DNA from: Sphingobacteriales bacterium
GTDB lineage: Bacteria > Bacteroidota > Bacteroidia > UKL13-3
DNA: 64,000 nt
Assembly: GCA_021299635.1 (NCBI GenBank)
Contig: JAJTFA010000001.1
Location: 657,842 to 721,841, forward strand
Reading direction: 5' to 3'
The position numbers and the translations under genes are program-made. Under the pieces are notes generated by a model. The model was not told the DNA's origin. It searched no databases and saw nothing but the letters and a program-made list of their open reading frames with translations. Position 1 is the stretch's first letter. Each line of letters begins with the position of its first letter. This document shows positions 34,818-44,067 of this stretch, in pieces.

Positions 34818-37262
34818 ATGATTAAACATATGTTTTTGATATGCAGGATATTGCTAACTACAATACTCCTGTTTTTTGTAGCCCAAACCCAAGCTCAATC
34901 AAAGCGATTTGATCTGGAACAGCTAGGTTCTTTGAGGGTTGATGATATCTCAGACGATCAGGTGGCTGATTTGATTAGCCAAATGAATCGTAAGAAAATG
35001 GATATTAATGAGTTGGAGTTTGTAGCATTGCAGAAAAAGATGTCCAGAGATGAGTTTGCTAAACTTAAAACCAGAATACAAAAGGTTGAAACTACTTTTA
35101 AAGTAACCAATTCATCCTCTGAAAATGAGGATAATGCAGATGAGGTGCAGGCCTTGAGCCAAGAAAAAAATATATTAAATAGTCTGACCGCTCAAAAAAT
35201 TTTTGGGGCAGAGTTGTTTAATAATAAAGCCCTAACATTTGAGCCTAATTTAAAAATAGCTACCCCAGCCAACTATCAATTAGGTCCTGAAGATGAGTTA
35301 TTTATTGATGTTTATGGTTTTTCTGAGGCAAGCTATAAGTTAAAAATATCTGCCGAAGGTAATATCCGCATACCGTCTGTGGGTATAATACAATTAAATG
35401 GTTTAACCATTGAATCGGCCCGCAAAAAAATCATCACCCAACTAAGTGCCATTTATTCAGGAATTAATTCGGGAGAAACCGGAGTTAATGTAGTGCTGGG
35501 TAATATCAGAAGCATTAAAGTTTCCCTAATTGGTGAGGTTAATATGCCGGGCACATATACCTTACCTTCTCTTGCCTCTGTATTTAATGCTTTATATGCA
35601 TCGGGTGGCCCATCGGTAAATGGCTCCTTCCGTAATATTCGCATCATAAGGGGTGGCAAAGCTATTGCGACATTGGATGTTTATGAGTTTTTAATGAAAG
35701 GAAATAGCACGGGTAATGTGCGTTTGCAAGATCAAGATATCATCAAAATATCTCCTTATGAAAGCCGGGTTGAGTTGCAGGGAGAAGTTAAGCGTCCGGG
35801 TTTGTATGAGGTTAAAAAAGGCGAAACAATAAAAGACGTATTGGCATACGCAGGTGGTTTTACAGATTATGCCTATAGTAATTTAATTAAGGTTATCCGT
35901 GTAACGGGTAAGGAGAAAAAAGTTGCGGAGGTTTCAAGTGAGTTATTTGGCATGTTTGCTCCGCAAACCGGGGATGTTTACTTGATTGAAAAAGTTATAG
36001 ATCGATTTGAAAACAGGGTAAGCATAGAAGGTGCTGTGTTTAGGCCGGGTTTATATGCCTTTGAAAAAGGGCTTACACTGGGTCAGTTAATTAAAAAAGC
36101 AGAAGGCTTGAGGGAAGATGCATTTACTGAAAGAGGAATATTAATCAGGTTAAAGGATGATTTGTCTACCGAAATGATTTCTTTTAATGTAAAAGATGTA
36201 TCCAATGGTAAAGGGGATATTGCCTTGAAAAGAGAGGATAAAATCAATATCAGCTCAAAATTTGATATACGGGAGGCTCGCAAGGTTACAATTACCGGAG
36301 AGGTGTTAAGGCCCGGAGTATACGATTTTGCCGAGCAGATGAAAGTGGAAGATCTGATCATATTAGCAGGAGGTCTGAAAGAATCGGCCGACAGGAGTAA
36401 GATTGAGATTGCACGTAAAGTAAAGAATCAGGACGTAGGAAAAGCGGGTTCTGAAATAGCAAAAATATTTAGAATTAGTTTAGATGAATTATTAAATGCA
36501 GGCTCTGCCAGCATTGCGCTTGAGCCATTTGACCAGATTTCAGTTTACCAGCTGGCCGGATATACTTCTTCTGCTTCTGTAATGCTTGAGGGCGAGATTT
36601 TCTCACCGGGCAGCTATGCCATTTCTAAAAACAATGAAAGGGTTTCTGATATTGTTAAGCGTGCAGGAGGCATAACAGCTAGCAGTTATCCGCAGGGTGC
36701 TATTCTTATTAGAAAGAAGAAACTTTCTGAAACTGAACTTTTGGTGCGTAAGCAAAAACTGGATGCCCTTTTGAAACAAACCCGAGATTCTGTTAGGGCT
36801 AAAGAGCTTATTACGCGCGAGTTTACTGATGATGTATCTGTAGTAGGTATTGACTTGCAAAAAATATTAGACAAGCCCGGATCTAAGTTTGATTTAATTG
36901 TTTCTGACGGAGATATACTAAGAGTTCCGAATGATTTGCAAACGGTAAAGGTGAGCGGAGAGGTGCTTTATCCGGTGCGTTTGCGATTTGAGTCTGGCAA
37001 AAGTCTAAAAGCATATGTGTCGGGATCGGGAGGGTTTACGCAGCGTGCGCTTAAAAGAAGAACCTATGTCGTTTATCCCAACGGAACAGCCAAGCCAACA
37101 AGGCGTTTCTTATTTGTTAAATTTTATCCAAAGGTATTATCAGGTTCAGAAATTGTTGTGCCGCCCAGAGAGGAAAGATCTAAGCTAACACTGAGTGAGG
37201 CATTGGCAGTAACCTCAACCTTAACAACACTTGCGTTGATTATTTTCACCTTATCTAAATAA
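34818..37262 (+). CDS. Polysaccharide export outer-membrane protein with repeated SLBB domains (Wza-like)
   Basis: An 814-residue exported protein. The ATG at 34818 gives the signal peptide (MFLICRILLTTILLFFVAQTQAQ); the frame's earlier start at 34770 lies in the promoter. A Poly_export domain is at about 145-225 (YQLGPEDELFIDVYGFSEA), followed by a series of about six SLBB domains (SLIGEVNMPGTYTLPS; LQGEVKRPGLYEVKKG; IEGAVFRPGLYAFEKG; ITGEVLRPGVYDFAEQ; LEGEIFSPGSYAIS; VSGEVLYPVRLRF). A C-terminal hydrophobic segment (LAVTSTLTTLALIIFTL) follows. It should form the periplasmic and outer-membrane channel for the glycan. It is longer than E. coli Wza (about 380) because of the extra SLBB repeats, as is common in Bacteroidota. 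Confidence 0.9.
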   Translation: MIKHMFLICRILLTTILLFFVAQTQAQSKRFDLEQLGSLRVDDISDDQVADLISQMNRKKMDINELEFVALQKKMSRDEFAKLKTRIQKVETTFKVTNSSSENEDNADEVQALSQEKNILNSLTAQKIFGAELFNNKALTFEPNLKIATPANYQLGPEDELFIDVYGFSEASYKLKISAEGNIRIPSVGIIQLNGLTIESARKKIITQLSAIYSGINSGETGVNVVLGNIRSIKVSLIGEVNMPGTYTLPSLASVFNALYASGGPSVNGSFRNIRIIRGGKAIATLDVYEFLMKGNSTGNVRLQDQDIIKISPYESRVELQGEVKRPGLYEVKKGETIKDVLAYAGGFTDYAYSNLIKVIRVTGKEKKVAEVSSELFGMFAPQTGDVYLIEKVIDRFENRVSIEGAVFRPGLYAFEKGLTLGQLIKKAEGLREDAFTERGILIRLKDDLSTEMISFNVKDVSNGKGDIALKREDKINISSKFDIREARKVTITGEVLRPGVYDFAEQMKVEDLIILAGGLKESADRSKIEIARKVKNQDVGKAGSEIAKIFRISLDELLNAGSASIALEPFDQISVYQLAGYTSSASVMLEGEIFSPGSYAISKNNERVSDIVKRAGGITASSYPQGAILIRKKKLSETELLVRKQKLDALLKQTRDSVRAKELITREFTDDVSVVGIDLQKILDKPGSKFDLIVSDGDILRVPNDLQTVKVSGEVLYPVRLRFESGKSLKAYVSGSGGFTQRALKRRTYVVYPNGTAKPTRRFLFVKFYPKVLSGSEIVVPPREERSKLTLSEALAVTSTLTTLALIIFTLSK

Positions 37263-37279
37263 AAAGTCCTAGCAATAGA

Positions 37280-38290
37280 ATGACAGACAGAAAAATAAAA
37301 TTTGCCGTTGTAGGCTGCGGTCACATAGGAAAAAGGCATGCTGAGATGATACACCGTAACGGTGAATCAGAACTGGTTGCATTAATTGATGTTAAGCCCA
37401 AATCAGAACTTGGAATAGGTCAGTATACGGTACCTTTCTTTTCCTCACTTGAGGATTTTTTTAATGCCGATATAGATGTAGATGTAATCAATATTGCCAC
37501 ACCCAACGGATTTCATGCCGAACAATCACTTACGGCATTGGAAGCAAGAAAGCATATTGTGGTAGAGAAGCCAATGGCTTTAAACAAGCAAGATGCAGAG
37601 AAAGTTATTTTTAAAGCATTGCAGGTTCATAAGCATGTTTTTGCAGTGATGCAAAACCGTTACTCACCACCATCGGTTTGGATAAAAGATTTGGTAGAAA
37701 GTGGTAAGCTGGGTAAAATTTACATGATGCAGTTAAACTGCTATTGGAACCGTGATAATAGGTATTATAAACCAGGCAGCTGGCACGGCAGCAAAGCACT
37801 TGATGGTGGAACATTATTTACGCAGTTCTCTCACTTTATTGATATCATGTACTGGTTGTTTGGAGACATAGATAATATTAAAGGCAAATTCAACGACTTT
37901 AACCATAAAGATCTAACCGACTTTGAAGACAGTGGTTTTGTTAGTTTTGATTTTGTAAATGGAGGTATGGGTTGTATTAACTATTCAACCTCTGTTTGGA
38001 ATCAAAATCTGGAGAGCAGCATGACCATTATTGCCGAGAATGGCAGCATTAAAATTGGCGGCCAATATATGAATGAGGTTGAATACTGTCATATTAAGGA
38101 TTATACAATGCCAACACTTGCCCCCACCAATCCGGGAAATGATTATGGCGCTTACAAAGGCTCGGCTCAAAACCACCATTATGTAATAGAGAATGTGGTG
38201 GATGTGCTAAAAGGTAGAGCTCCCATTACCACCAACGCTTTGGAAGGATTAAAAGTGGTAGACATGATTGAGAGAATATACAATTCTTAA
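37280..38290 (+). CDS. Gfo/Idh/MocA-family oxidoreductase (sugar-nucleotide dehydrogenase)
   Basis: A 336-residue NAD(P)-dependent enzyme. The Rossmann motif is FAVVGCGHIGKRH (residues about 8-20), the family EKP signature is at VVEKPMAL, and the second-domain catalytic region has WHGSKALDGGTLFTQFSHFID, with the likely catalytic Lys in EKP and His in QFSHFID. In surface-glycan loci such enzymes often oxidise C3 of a UDP-sugar before transamination. The transaminase two genes downstream looks like WecE (a 4-transaminase), so the substrate is uncertain. It is not close to P. aeruginosa WbpB as far as I can judge. Confidence 0.85.
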   Translation: MTDRKIKFAVVGCGHIGKRHAEMIHRNGESELVALIDVKPKSELGIGQYTVPFFSSLEDFFNADIDVDVINIATPNGFHAEQSLTALEARKHIVVEKPMALNKQDAEKVIFKALQVHKHVFAVMQNRYSPPSVWIKDLVESGKLGKIYMMQLNCYWNRDNRYYKPGSWHGSKALDGGTLFTQFSHFIDIMYWLFGDIDNIKGKFNDFNHKDLTDFEDSGFVSFDFVNGGMGCINYSTSVWNQNLESSMTIIAENGSIKIGGQYMNEVEYCHIKDYTMPTLAPTNPGNDYGAYKGSAQNHHYVIENVVDVLKGRAPITTNALEGLKVVDMIERIYNS

Positions 38291-38349
38291 TTTGAAACAA
38301 ATGAGTTATTGGTGTTTTATCCCACATCAACAAATCAATAATCAGAATT

Positions 38350-39132
38350 ATGAACATACTGGCAGAGCAAATTATTATAGGTAAGAACACATTTATTGAA
38401 CCTTCAGCAACCATTCGCGGAATTAGTGGTAAGGCTAAGCGGATTGTTATAGGTGATAATGTTTATATTGGTAATGATGTTCAAATAATCTGCGATGATT
38501 TCGAATTAGGAGATTATTCTAAAATACAACATCATACAAATGTGCATGGATATTTGCCTTGTAAAATTGGTCATAATGCATGGATTGGACAGTATACTAT
38601 CATTGACAGCATTGGGGGGACAACAATTGGAAACAACTGTGGCATAGGTGCGCATTCACAATTGTGGAGTCACATTAAATATGGAGATACACTAGAAGGT
38701 TGTCGTTTTTTAAGTGAAAATAAATTAACCGTTGGAAATGATGTATGGTTTGTAGGTCATTGCATTGTATCACCCATTAATGCGCATGATAAATCAATGG
38801 CAATGGTTGGGTCTGTGGTTACAAAGGATATGGAATACAATCAAATTTATGCAGGAAGTCCGGCTAAATCTATTTCTGATAAAATAGGCTTTCAATTCAA
38901 AGAAGTAACAGTTGAAGAAAAGCTTGTTAAAATGATGGGTTATTTAATAGAGGCCAAAGCTGATAATAATAAAATCAAGATTGTTGAAGATATATCTCAG
39001 TTCAAGCAGGATGGCAGATCATATTTTGCTGTTTCAAGCAGGCAATATCTCAAGACCGGCAGTGATGAAGAAATAAGGTTTATGAAATTTCTGTTACCAC
39101 ATAGGGCAAAATTCACACCAGTAAGTATTTGA
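38350..39132 (+). CDS. Left-handed beta-helix acyltransferase
   Basis: A 260-residue hexapeptide-repeat acyltransferase. Imperfect [LIV]-G-x4 repeats run from about residue 10 to 170 (IVIGDNVYIGNDVQII; CKIGHNAWIGQYTIID; TTIGNNCGIGAHSQLW; LTVGNDVWFVGHCIVS), forming the trimeric beta-helix that binds acyl-CoA. A non-repeat tail of about 85 residues follows (FKEVTVEEKLVKMMGYLIEA). Placed directly before a WecE-like transaminase, it could N-acetylate the amino group made there, although E. coli uses the GNAT enzyme WecD for this step. The acceptor is inference; O-acetylation of a sugar is an alternative. Confidence 0.82.
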   Translation: MNILAEQIIIGKNTFIEPSATIRGISGKAKRIVIGDNVYIGNDVQIICDDFELGDYSKIQHHTNVHGYLPCKIGHNAWIGQYTIIDSIGGTTIGNNCGIGAHSQLWSHIKYGDTLEGCRFLSENKLTVGNDVWFVGHCIVSPINAHDKSMAMVGSVVTKDMEYNQIYAGSPAKSISDKIGFQFKEVTVEEKLVKMMGYLIEAKADNNKIKIVEDISQFKQDGRSYFAVSSRQYLKTGSDEEIRFMKFLLPHRAKFTPVSI

Positions 39133-39135
39133 TTT

Positions 39136-40266
39136 ATGATACCCTTTAATAAACCTTACCTTTCCGGCAAGGAACTTACATATATTAAGCAAGCAGTTGA
39201 AAGTGGTAAGATTTCAGGAGACGGCCATTTCACCAAATTGTGTCATACTTATTTTGAGCAGAAATATGGATTTAAAAAGGCTCTCCTCACAACTTCTTGC
39301 ACAGATGCCTTGGAGATGGCTGCACTACTGCTAAACATCCAACCCGGAGATGAAGTGATAGCTCCTTCCTATACATTTGTTTCAACGGTTAATGCATTTG
39401 TTTTGCGCGGAGCAAAAATTGTGTTTTGTGATAGTCAAGCCGGGCACCCCAACATGGATGCCGGTAAAATAAGGACGCTCATTACCAAAAAAACAAAGGC
39501 AATTGTTCCTGTGCACTATGCGGGCATGGCGTGTGATATGGACGAAATTATGTCTGTTGCAAATGAACACGGAATATTTGTGGTTGAAGATGCTGCTCAG
39601 GCAATAGACTCCTATTATAAGGGCAAGCCATTAGGCAGCATTGGTCATCTTGCTGCTTTTTCTTTTCATGAAACTAAAAATATTATATCAGGAGAGGGCG
39701 GCCTACTTGCGATTAACGATGATAAATTTATTGAACGTGCCGAGATAATTAGAGAAAAGGGAACAAATCGCTCTAAATTTTTCCGAGGTGAGGTAGACAA
39801 ATATGGATGGGTAGACATTGGTTCATCATTCTTGCCATCTGAAATCATTGCGGCCTTTCTTTACGCCCAGTTAGAGTCATTAGACAGGATACAAGAAAAA
39901 AGGATTAGTTTATGGAATCTCTATAACAAAAATTTAGCCTTAATAGAAAACAAGGGATTTGTTAAATTACCTCACGTGCCGGATTATGCAACCAACAATG
40001 CGCATATGTTCTATATTGTCTGCAATAATCTGAATGAAAGGACCGGACTTATAAACCACCTGAAAGCGAATGATATGCTAGCGGTGTTTCATTATCTATC
40101 ATTGCATAAAAGTCCATACCAGGAAAAAATGTATGGAAAAAATGATATAGAATTAATTAACTCAGATACATTTACAGATTGTTTGGTGAGATTGCCTCTA
40201 TATTATGAACTTACTCCTGAAGAAGTGAACCTGATATGTAAAACCGTTGAACAATACTATCATTAA
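39136..40266 (+). CDS. wecE: dTDP-4-amino-4,6-dideoxygalactose transaminase, WecE/RffA family
   Basis: A 376-residue PLP enzyme of the DegT/DnrJ/EryC1/StrS class. It is very like E. coli WecE along its length: MIPFNKPYLSGKELTYIKQA, GDEVIAPSYTFVSTVNAFVL, VPVHYAGMACDMD, SFHETKN with the PLP lysine at 181, IIREKGTNRSKFFRGEVDKY, and NAHMFYIVCNN. WecE turns dTDP-4-keto-6-deoxyglucose into dTDP-Fuc4N using glutamate. Genes for RmlA/RmlB, which make the substrate, are not in the window. Its TAA overlaps the ATG of the next gene (TAATG), and that gene looks like WecF, the matching Fuc4NAc transferase. Confidence 0.9.
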   Translation: MIPFNKPYLSGKELTYIKQAVESGKISGDGHFTKLCHTYFEQKYGFKKALLTTSCTDALEMAALLLNIQPGDEVIAPSYTFVSTVNAFVLRGAKIVFCDSQAGHPNMDAGKIRTLITKKTKAIVPVHYAGMACDMDEIMSVANEHGIFVVEDAAQAIDSYYKGKPLGSIGHLAAFSFHETKNIISGEGGLLAINDDKFIERAEIIREKGTNRSKFFRGEVDKYGWVDIGSSFLPSEIIAAFLYAQLESLDRIQEKRISLWNLYNKNLALIENKGFVKLPHVPDYATNNAHMFYIVCNNLNERTGLINHLKANDMLAVFHYLSLHKSPYQEKMYGKNDIELINSDTFTDCLVRLPLYYELTPEEVNLICKTVEQYYH

Positions 40267-41411
40267 TGAATCTACACATTTTTCAGGATTCTCTTGGTCA
40301 TTATACTTTAAAAGCCTGCGAAAGAATTACACGATTAACAAAAGGCGAAAAGAACCTTTTTATTAATATTGTTAAATCTACTCCGTTTCCTGAAATAGCA
40401 GGAATAAAAAGTTTTACATTAAATTGGAAAGATATTATTCAATATATTAACTCGATAAACGGACTGCAGCATGTATATTTTCATAGTTACAATAGCTATT
40501 CTCAGTTCATCTTAGAAAAAGTTAAAGATAAGCAGCAGCATGTATTATTTATTTGGATATTTTGGAGTGGGGAGTTTTATAATTTACCTGAGTTTATTGA
40601 CGATTTGTATATAGGTCGTTCAAAGAAATATCTTGAAAAAAATACTATTTTGGGGCAACTCAGACTGAAGGCGAATTATCTGAAACAATTTATGCATCGC
40701 CCTTATTATATGCATAATAGATTTATTGCATCCTTTCATCATATTGATTTTTTTGCGAGCTTGTTGGAAGAAGATTGGCATAATGTATCAAGATATTCAG
40801 GGGCAAAAATGAAGTATATCAGGTTTGGATACCTTTCAATTAATCAATTCATAAACCAGCAGGATGACGATTGTAAATCTGATATGCAAAAGCCAATGTT
40901 TAACCTGATGCTTAATCACAGTGGTGATCCTACCTTAAATCATTTTGACGCTCTTGAGCGTCTTCAAAAAATTGATTTTAATGGTAAGATATTACTTTCA
41001 TTATCGTATGGAGATGAGAGGTTTATTAATGACTTAAAAACTCAATTGCAGGCATCTCCTATAAACAGTTTTGAGATTTGGGATACTTTTATCGAATCTA
41101 GAGATTATGCACGTAAATTAAGTAATATGGACTTTGCTGTATTCAATGCGTCTGTACAGCAAGGGCTAGGAAATATTATTTTGCTTTTATGGTACGGTGT
41201 GAAGCTTTTCTTGCGCGAAGAGAACAGTATTTATATTGAGTTCAAGAAGTGGGGGATGCATATATACTCTGTGCAGAATGAACTGAATCAGGCCGAGCTT
41301 TCATCTAAGTTAACAGATGAAAAAGTACAGCATAATCGTTCCATTCTACGGAAATATTTTTCTGAAGATGCAGTAGATTTATACTATCAGTCGCTTATTA
41401 ATCTATCCTGA
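40266..41411 (+). CDS. Glycosyltransferase family 56-like, WecF type (Fuc4NAc transferase)
   Basis: A 381-residue cytosolic glycosyltransferase. It has the landmarks of the WecF/RffT family: NLHIFQDSLGHY at the N-terminus, LMLNHSGDPTLNHFDALERL (the family GNS-D-x3-NHxxAL motif), SYGDERFINDL, and QQGLGNIILLLWYGVKLFL. E. coli WecF moves Fuc4NAc from dTDP-Fuc4NAc to the lipid-linked disaccharide of enterobacterial common antigen. Here it is coupled to wecE by a 1-base overlap, which strongly supports a Fuc4N-type donor. The acceptor is unknown, since no other ECA gene besides an epimerase is present. Confidence 0.8.
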   Translation: MNLHIFQDSLGHYTLKACERITRLTKGEKNLFINIVKSTPFPEIAGIKSFTLNWKDIIQYINSINGLQHVYFHSYNSYSQFILEKVKDKQQHVLFIWIFWSGEFYNLPEFIDDLYIGRSKKYLEKNTILGQLRLKANYLKQFMHRPYYMHNRFIASFHHIDFFASLLEEDWHNVSRYSGAKMKYIRFGYLSINQFINQQDDDCKSDMQKPMFNLMLNHSGDPTLNHFDALERLQKIDFNGKILLSLSYGDERFINDLKTQLQASPINSFEIWDTFIESRDYARKLSNMDFAVFNASVQQGLGNIILLLWYGVKLFLREENSIYIEFKKWGMHIYSVQNELNQAELSSKLTDEKVQHNRSILRKYFSEDAVDLYYQSLINLS

Positions 41412-41424
41412 TATTCGAATTAGC

Positions 41425-42876
41425 ATGTCTATCCAAAAATCTATAAGGTCCTTGGTCTCCGATAGCCTGATCTATGGAATGGCAGGAGTTATCAGTCGCT
41501 TTATTGGTTTTTTTCTGACTCCATTGTATACAAGGGTATACTCGCCTGCAGATTACGGTGTGCTGGGTATATTGAATAATGGGTATTTGCTTGTAACAAT
41601 CATTCTAATTCTTGCACTAGATAACTCTACTGCCAGATGGTTTTATGATACCGATGACTATGCTGACCGTAAGAGTTCAATTAATACCTGGTTGTGGTTT
41701 TACCTTTTCTTCTCATTAGCTGCCACCTTTACTTTATTTATAAGTGCTCATTTTATTTCAAGACTACTCTTTGGCAATTCATCTGAAGGCTACCTATACA
41801 TACGTATTTTATCTATCACCCTTCCAATTATGCTATGGATGGGAGTGGCAAATAATGTTCTCAGATTCGAGAGGAAAGTTTGGCCAACGGTATCGCTTAC
41901 GTTACTTTACACCCTTACACTTATAGGATTAAATGTTGTATTCGTTTTAATACTTAATTGGGGACTTAAGGGTGCCTTTTATGCGCAATTGGGTGCAGCT
42001 TTGTTTTCCATGCCTTTCTCTATTTACTTAATAAGGAGTTGGATTGGACCAATTAGTTTGTTTGAATTTAGCCGCTTAAAACAAATGATTAGATATAGTA
42101 TACCATTTGTTCCCGCCTCAATTGCTTACTGGCTTGTTAACTTATCAGGTGTTTTTTTTGTCAATGCTTATTTATCTAAATCAGAGGCTGGATTGTACCA
42201 TATCGGAATCTCCATTGCAGCCGTTGCCGGCTTAGGAACAACAGCGTTTCAGCAGGCTTGGTCGCCATTTGCATTTTCTATAATAAATCAGCCCAATGCT
42301 CGACATATCTATGCAAATGTTTTCTATTTGTATGTTTTGGGTATGGGAGGTTCCTGTATGCTCGTATCATTATTTGCGCCTGAGGCATTGATTTTACTAA
42401 CTACCCCTGAGTATTACAATGCAGCATGGGTAATAAGTATTTTGTCTTTTGGTTATCTGGCAATTGGATTAACCAGCATTGCTGATCTTGGCACAGCCAT
42501 TGTAAAGAAAACCGCACCATTAGGTATTGTATCAGTTTTATCCGCTGTATTGCTAATAATTTTAAATATTTTATTCATTCCTGCTTTTGGAAAAGAAGGG
42601 GCAGCGTTATCTATTTGTATTTCTCAGTTTATCGTTCCGTTTATTATGTTTTACATTTCACAAAAGGTATATCCTATACCCTATAACTTTAAAAAAGCTA
42701 TATTGGCTTCAATGTTAATTATTATTGCCTCTGTATCTGGCAGGATGATTCATACTGGTCAATTTTTTATTGACTTAAGTATTAAATTACTAATACTTTT
42801 AGCTGTACTCCTTTTTTTATATATAATTAATAAGTCGTACATAAAACAGGCCTTCTTAATTTTTAAGCAGAATTAG
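41425..42876 (+). CDS. Polysaccharide flippase, Wzx type
   Basis: A 483-residue polytopic protein of the MATE-like/MOP superfamily with about 12-14 membrane helices. It starts with SLVSDSLIYGMAGVISRFIG, the typical Wzx opening, and has the polysaccharide-synthesis consensus LTPLYTRVYSPADYGVLGI. It should flip the undecaprenyl-linked repeat unit across the inner membrane. Wzx, Wzy-like and Wzz-like genes are all present in this locus, so the glycan is made by the Wzx/Wzy route. A 117-bp gap with no terminator follows. Confidence 0.9.
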   Translation: MSIQKSIRSLVSDSLIYGMAGVISRFIGFFLTPLYTRVYSPADYGVLGILNNGYLLVTIILILALDNSTARWFYDTDDYADRKSSINTWLWFYLFFSLAATFTLFISAHFISRLLFGNSSEGYLYIRILSITLPIMLWMGVANNVLRFERKVWPTVSLTLLYTLTLIGLNVVFVLILNWGLKGAFYAQLGAALFSMPFSIYLIRSWIGPISLFEFSRLKQMIRYSIPFVPASIAYWLVNLSGVFFVNAYLSKSEAGLYHIGISIAAVAGLGTTAFQQAWSPFAFSIINQPNARHIYANVFYLYVLGMGGSCMLVSLFAPEALILLTTPEYYNAAWVISILSFGYLAIGLTSIADLGTAIVKKTAPLGIVSVLSAVLLIILNILFIPAFGKEGAALSICISQFIVPFIMFYISQKVYPIPYNFKKAILASMLIIIASVSGRMIHTGQFFIDLSIKLLILLAVLLFLYIINKSYIKQAFLIFKQN

Positions 42877-42993
42877 CTATTGGCCCAATAAATCCTATTC
42901 TTTACTCACGAATGACGAAGATTTTGGATGCCATTAACTTGCTTTTATTTCCCTTTAATTATGGTTATTATTGCTATTAAATAAAAATCCTTC

Positions 42994-44064
42994 ATGGAGA
43001 ATAATCAAATAACATTAGGCTACCTCAGACAATTTAATCGTGCCATAATTGGCGAACTTAAGAAGCAATTTAAATGGGTGGCTGCATTTGCTATTTTTTG
43101 CGCATTGCTTGGTCTTGGCTATGCCATACTTAAAAAAACAAGATATGAGGCAAAAATCTCTTTCTTCTTAAATGAAAAAGATATGCCAATGTCCGGGGGA
43201 TTAGCAGGTTTGGCCGGTCAATTCTTTAATATGGGTATGAACAGTGAATGGCCGAGTGAAGATAAAATTAAAGACCTTGTTTTCACCCGCAGAATCCTTG
43301 CTCAAAATTTATTTACAGCCATCGAAGTGAGTGGTAAAAAGGAATTAATGGTTAATCATTTTATTGATATCAATCATTTTATTGATGCTTTTCAATCAGA
43401 TACCATTCTGGCTGATTTTACTTATTTTTCTTCTGCCAATCCTGATAAACTATCATACAAGGAAAACCATGCACTTAACCTTATCATCAAATTCATTAAG
43501 GAGTCAAATATGATTAAGGTTACCTCAACTACCAAGGAAACCATTATGGGGAACAAGGGTGGGGGAATCATCGGATTTGAGGTTCAAACCAAGTCTGAAG
43601 TACTATCTAAAGAGTTTGCTGAAAACCTTTTAAAGGTATTAAGTGAGTTTTATATTAAAAAGGCTGTTCAGCGTGAGCAGGATAATTACTTACTCATGGT
43701 TGATAAGTGCGACTCTTTAAAAATGGTAATTGAGGAAAAAGAGCTTGAACTGGCCAGTTTTAATGACCGCTCTTTAGCCCTTGTTAAATCTCAGGCAGGC
43801 CTAACAAAGCTGCGCTTGCAAAGAGATCTTCAAATTCTGAATGTAATGTATGCAGAAGTGCTTAAAAACAAGGAAGCCATCAAATTCTCCTTGGATACGC
43901 AAACGCCCATTTTTCAAATAATAGATGCCCCGGAATATCCACTTAACATCATCAAGCCATCCGCATTTAAAACAACTCTAATAGGATTGGTTGTGGGTAT
44001 GGTTTGTGCCACTTTTTTCTTTATAGTTAGGTTCTTGTTTTTTAATCCGATGTATAAAGCTTAA
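42994..44064 (+). CDS. Wzz/PCP-type chain-length determinant protein
   Basis: A 356-residue inner-membrane protein of the polysaccharide co-polymerase class. Membrane helices lie near residues 26-45 (KWVAAFAIFCALLGLGYAIL) and 323-349 (LIGLVVGMVCATFFFIVRFLF), with a long periplasmic coiled-coil region between (EEKELELASFNDRSLALVK). The proline-rich patch before the second helix (APEYPLNIIKPSAF-type) is the family signature. There is no C-terminal tyrosine-kinase domain as in Wzc, and no separate kinase gene follows. It controls chain length and contacts the export channel. A weak -7-like box (TATTATTG at 42966-42973) precedes it. Confidence 0.85.
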   Translation: MENNQITLGYLRQFNRAIIGELKKQFKWVAAFAIFCALLGLGYAILKKTRYEAKISFFLNEKDMPMSGGLAGLAGQFFNMGMNSEWPSEDKIKDLVFTRRILAQNLFTAIEVSGKKELMVNHFIDINHFIDAFQSDTILADFTYFSSANPDKLSYKENHALNLIIKFIKESNMIKVTSTTKETIMGNKGGGIIGFEVQTKSEVLSKEFAENLLKVLSEFYIKKAVQREQDNYLLMVDKCDSLKMVIEEKELELASFNDRSLALVKSQAGLTKLRLQRDLQILNVMYAEVLKNKEAIKFSLDTQTPIFQIIDAPEYPLNIIKPSAFKTTLIGLVVGMVCATFFFIVRFLFFNPMYKA

Positions 44065-44067
44065 TTC

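Noticed and set aside
37280-39132. Reading the oxidoreductase and acyltransferase as WbpB and WbpD of a diacetamido-uronic acid pathway
   Set aside because: The following transaminase is clearly WecE-like and not WbpE-like, the oxidoreductase lacks the WbpB N-terminal motif, and the acyltransferase is about 70 residues longer than WbpD. The possibility is weakened but not excluded, since the epimerase is of the WbpI-like branch.
42944-42973. Promoter before the Wzz-like gene (TATTATTG)
   Set aside because: One mismatch in the -7 box and the nearest TTG is 24 bp away; mentioned only as weak.
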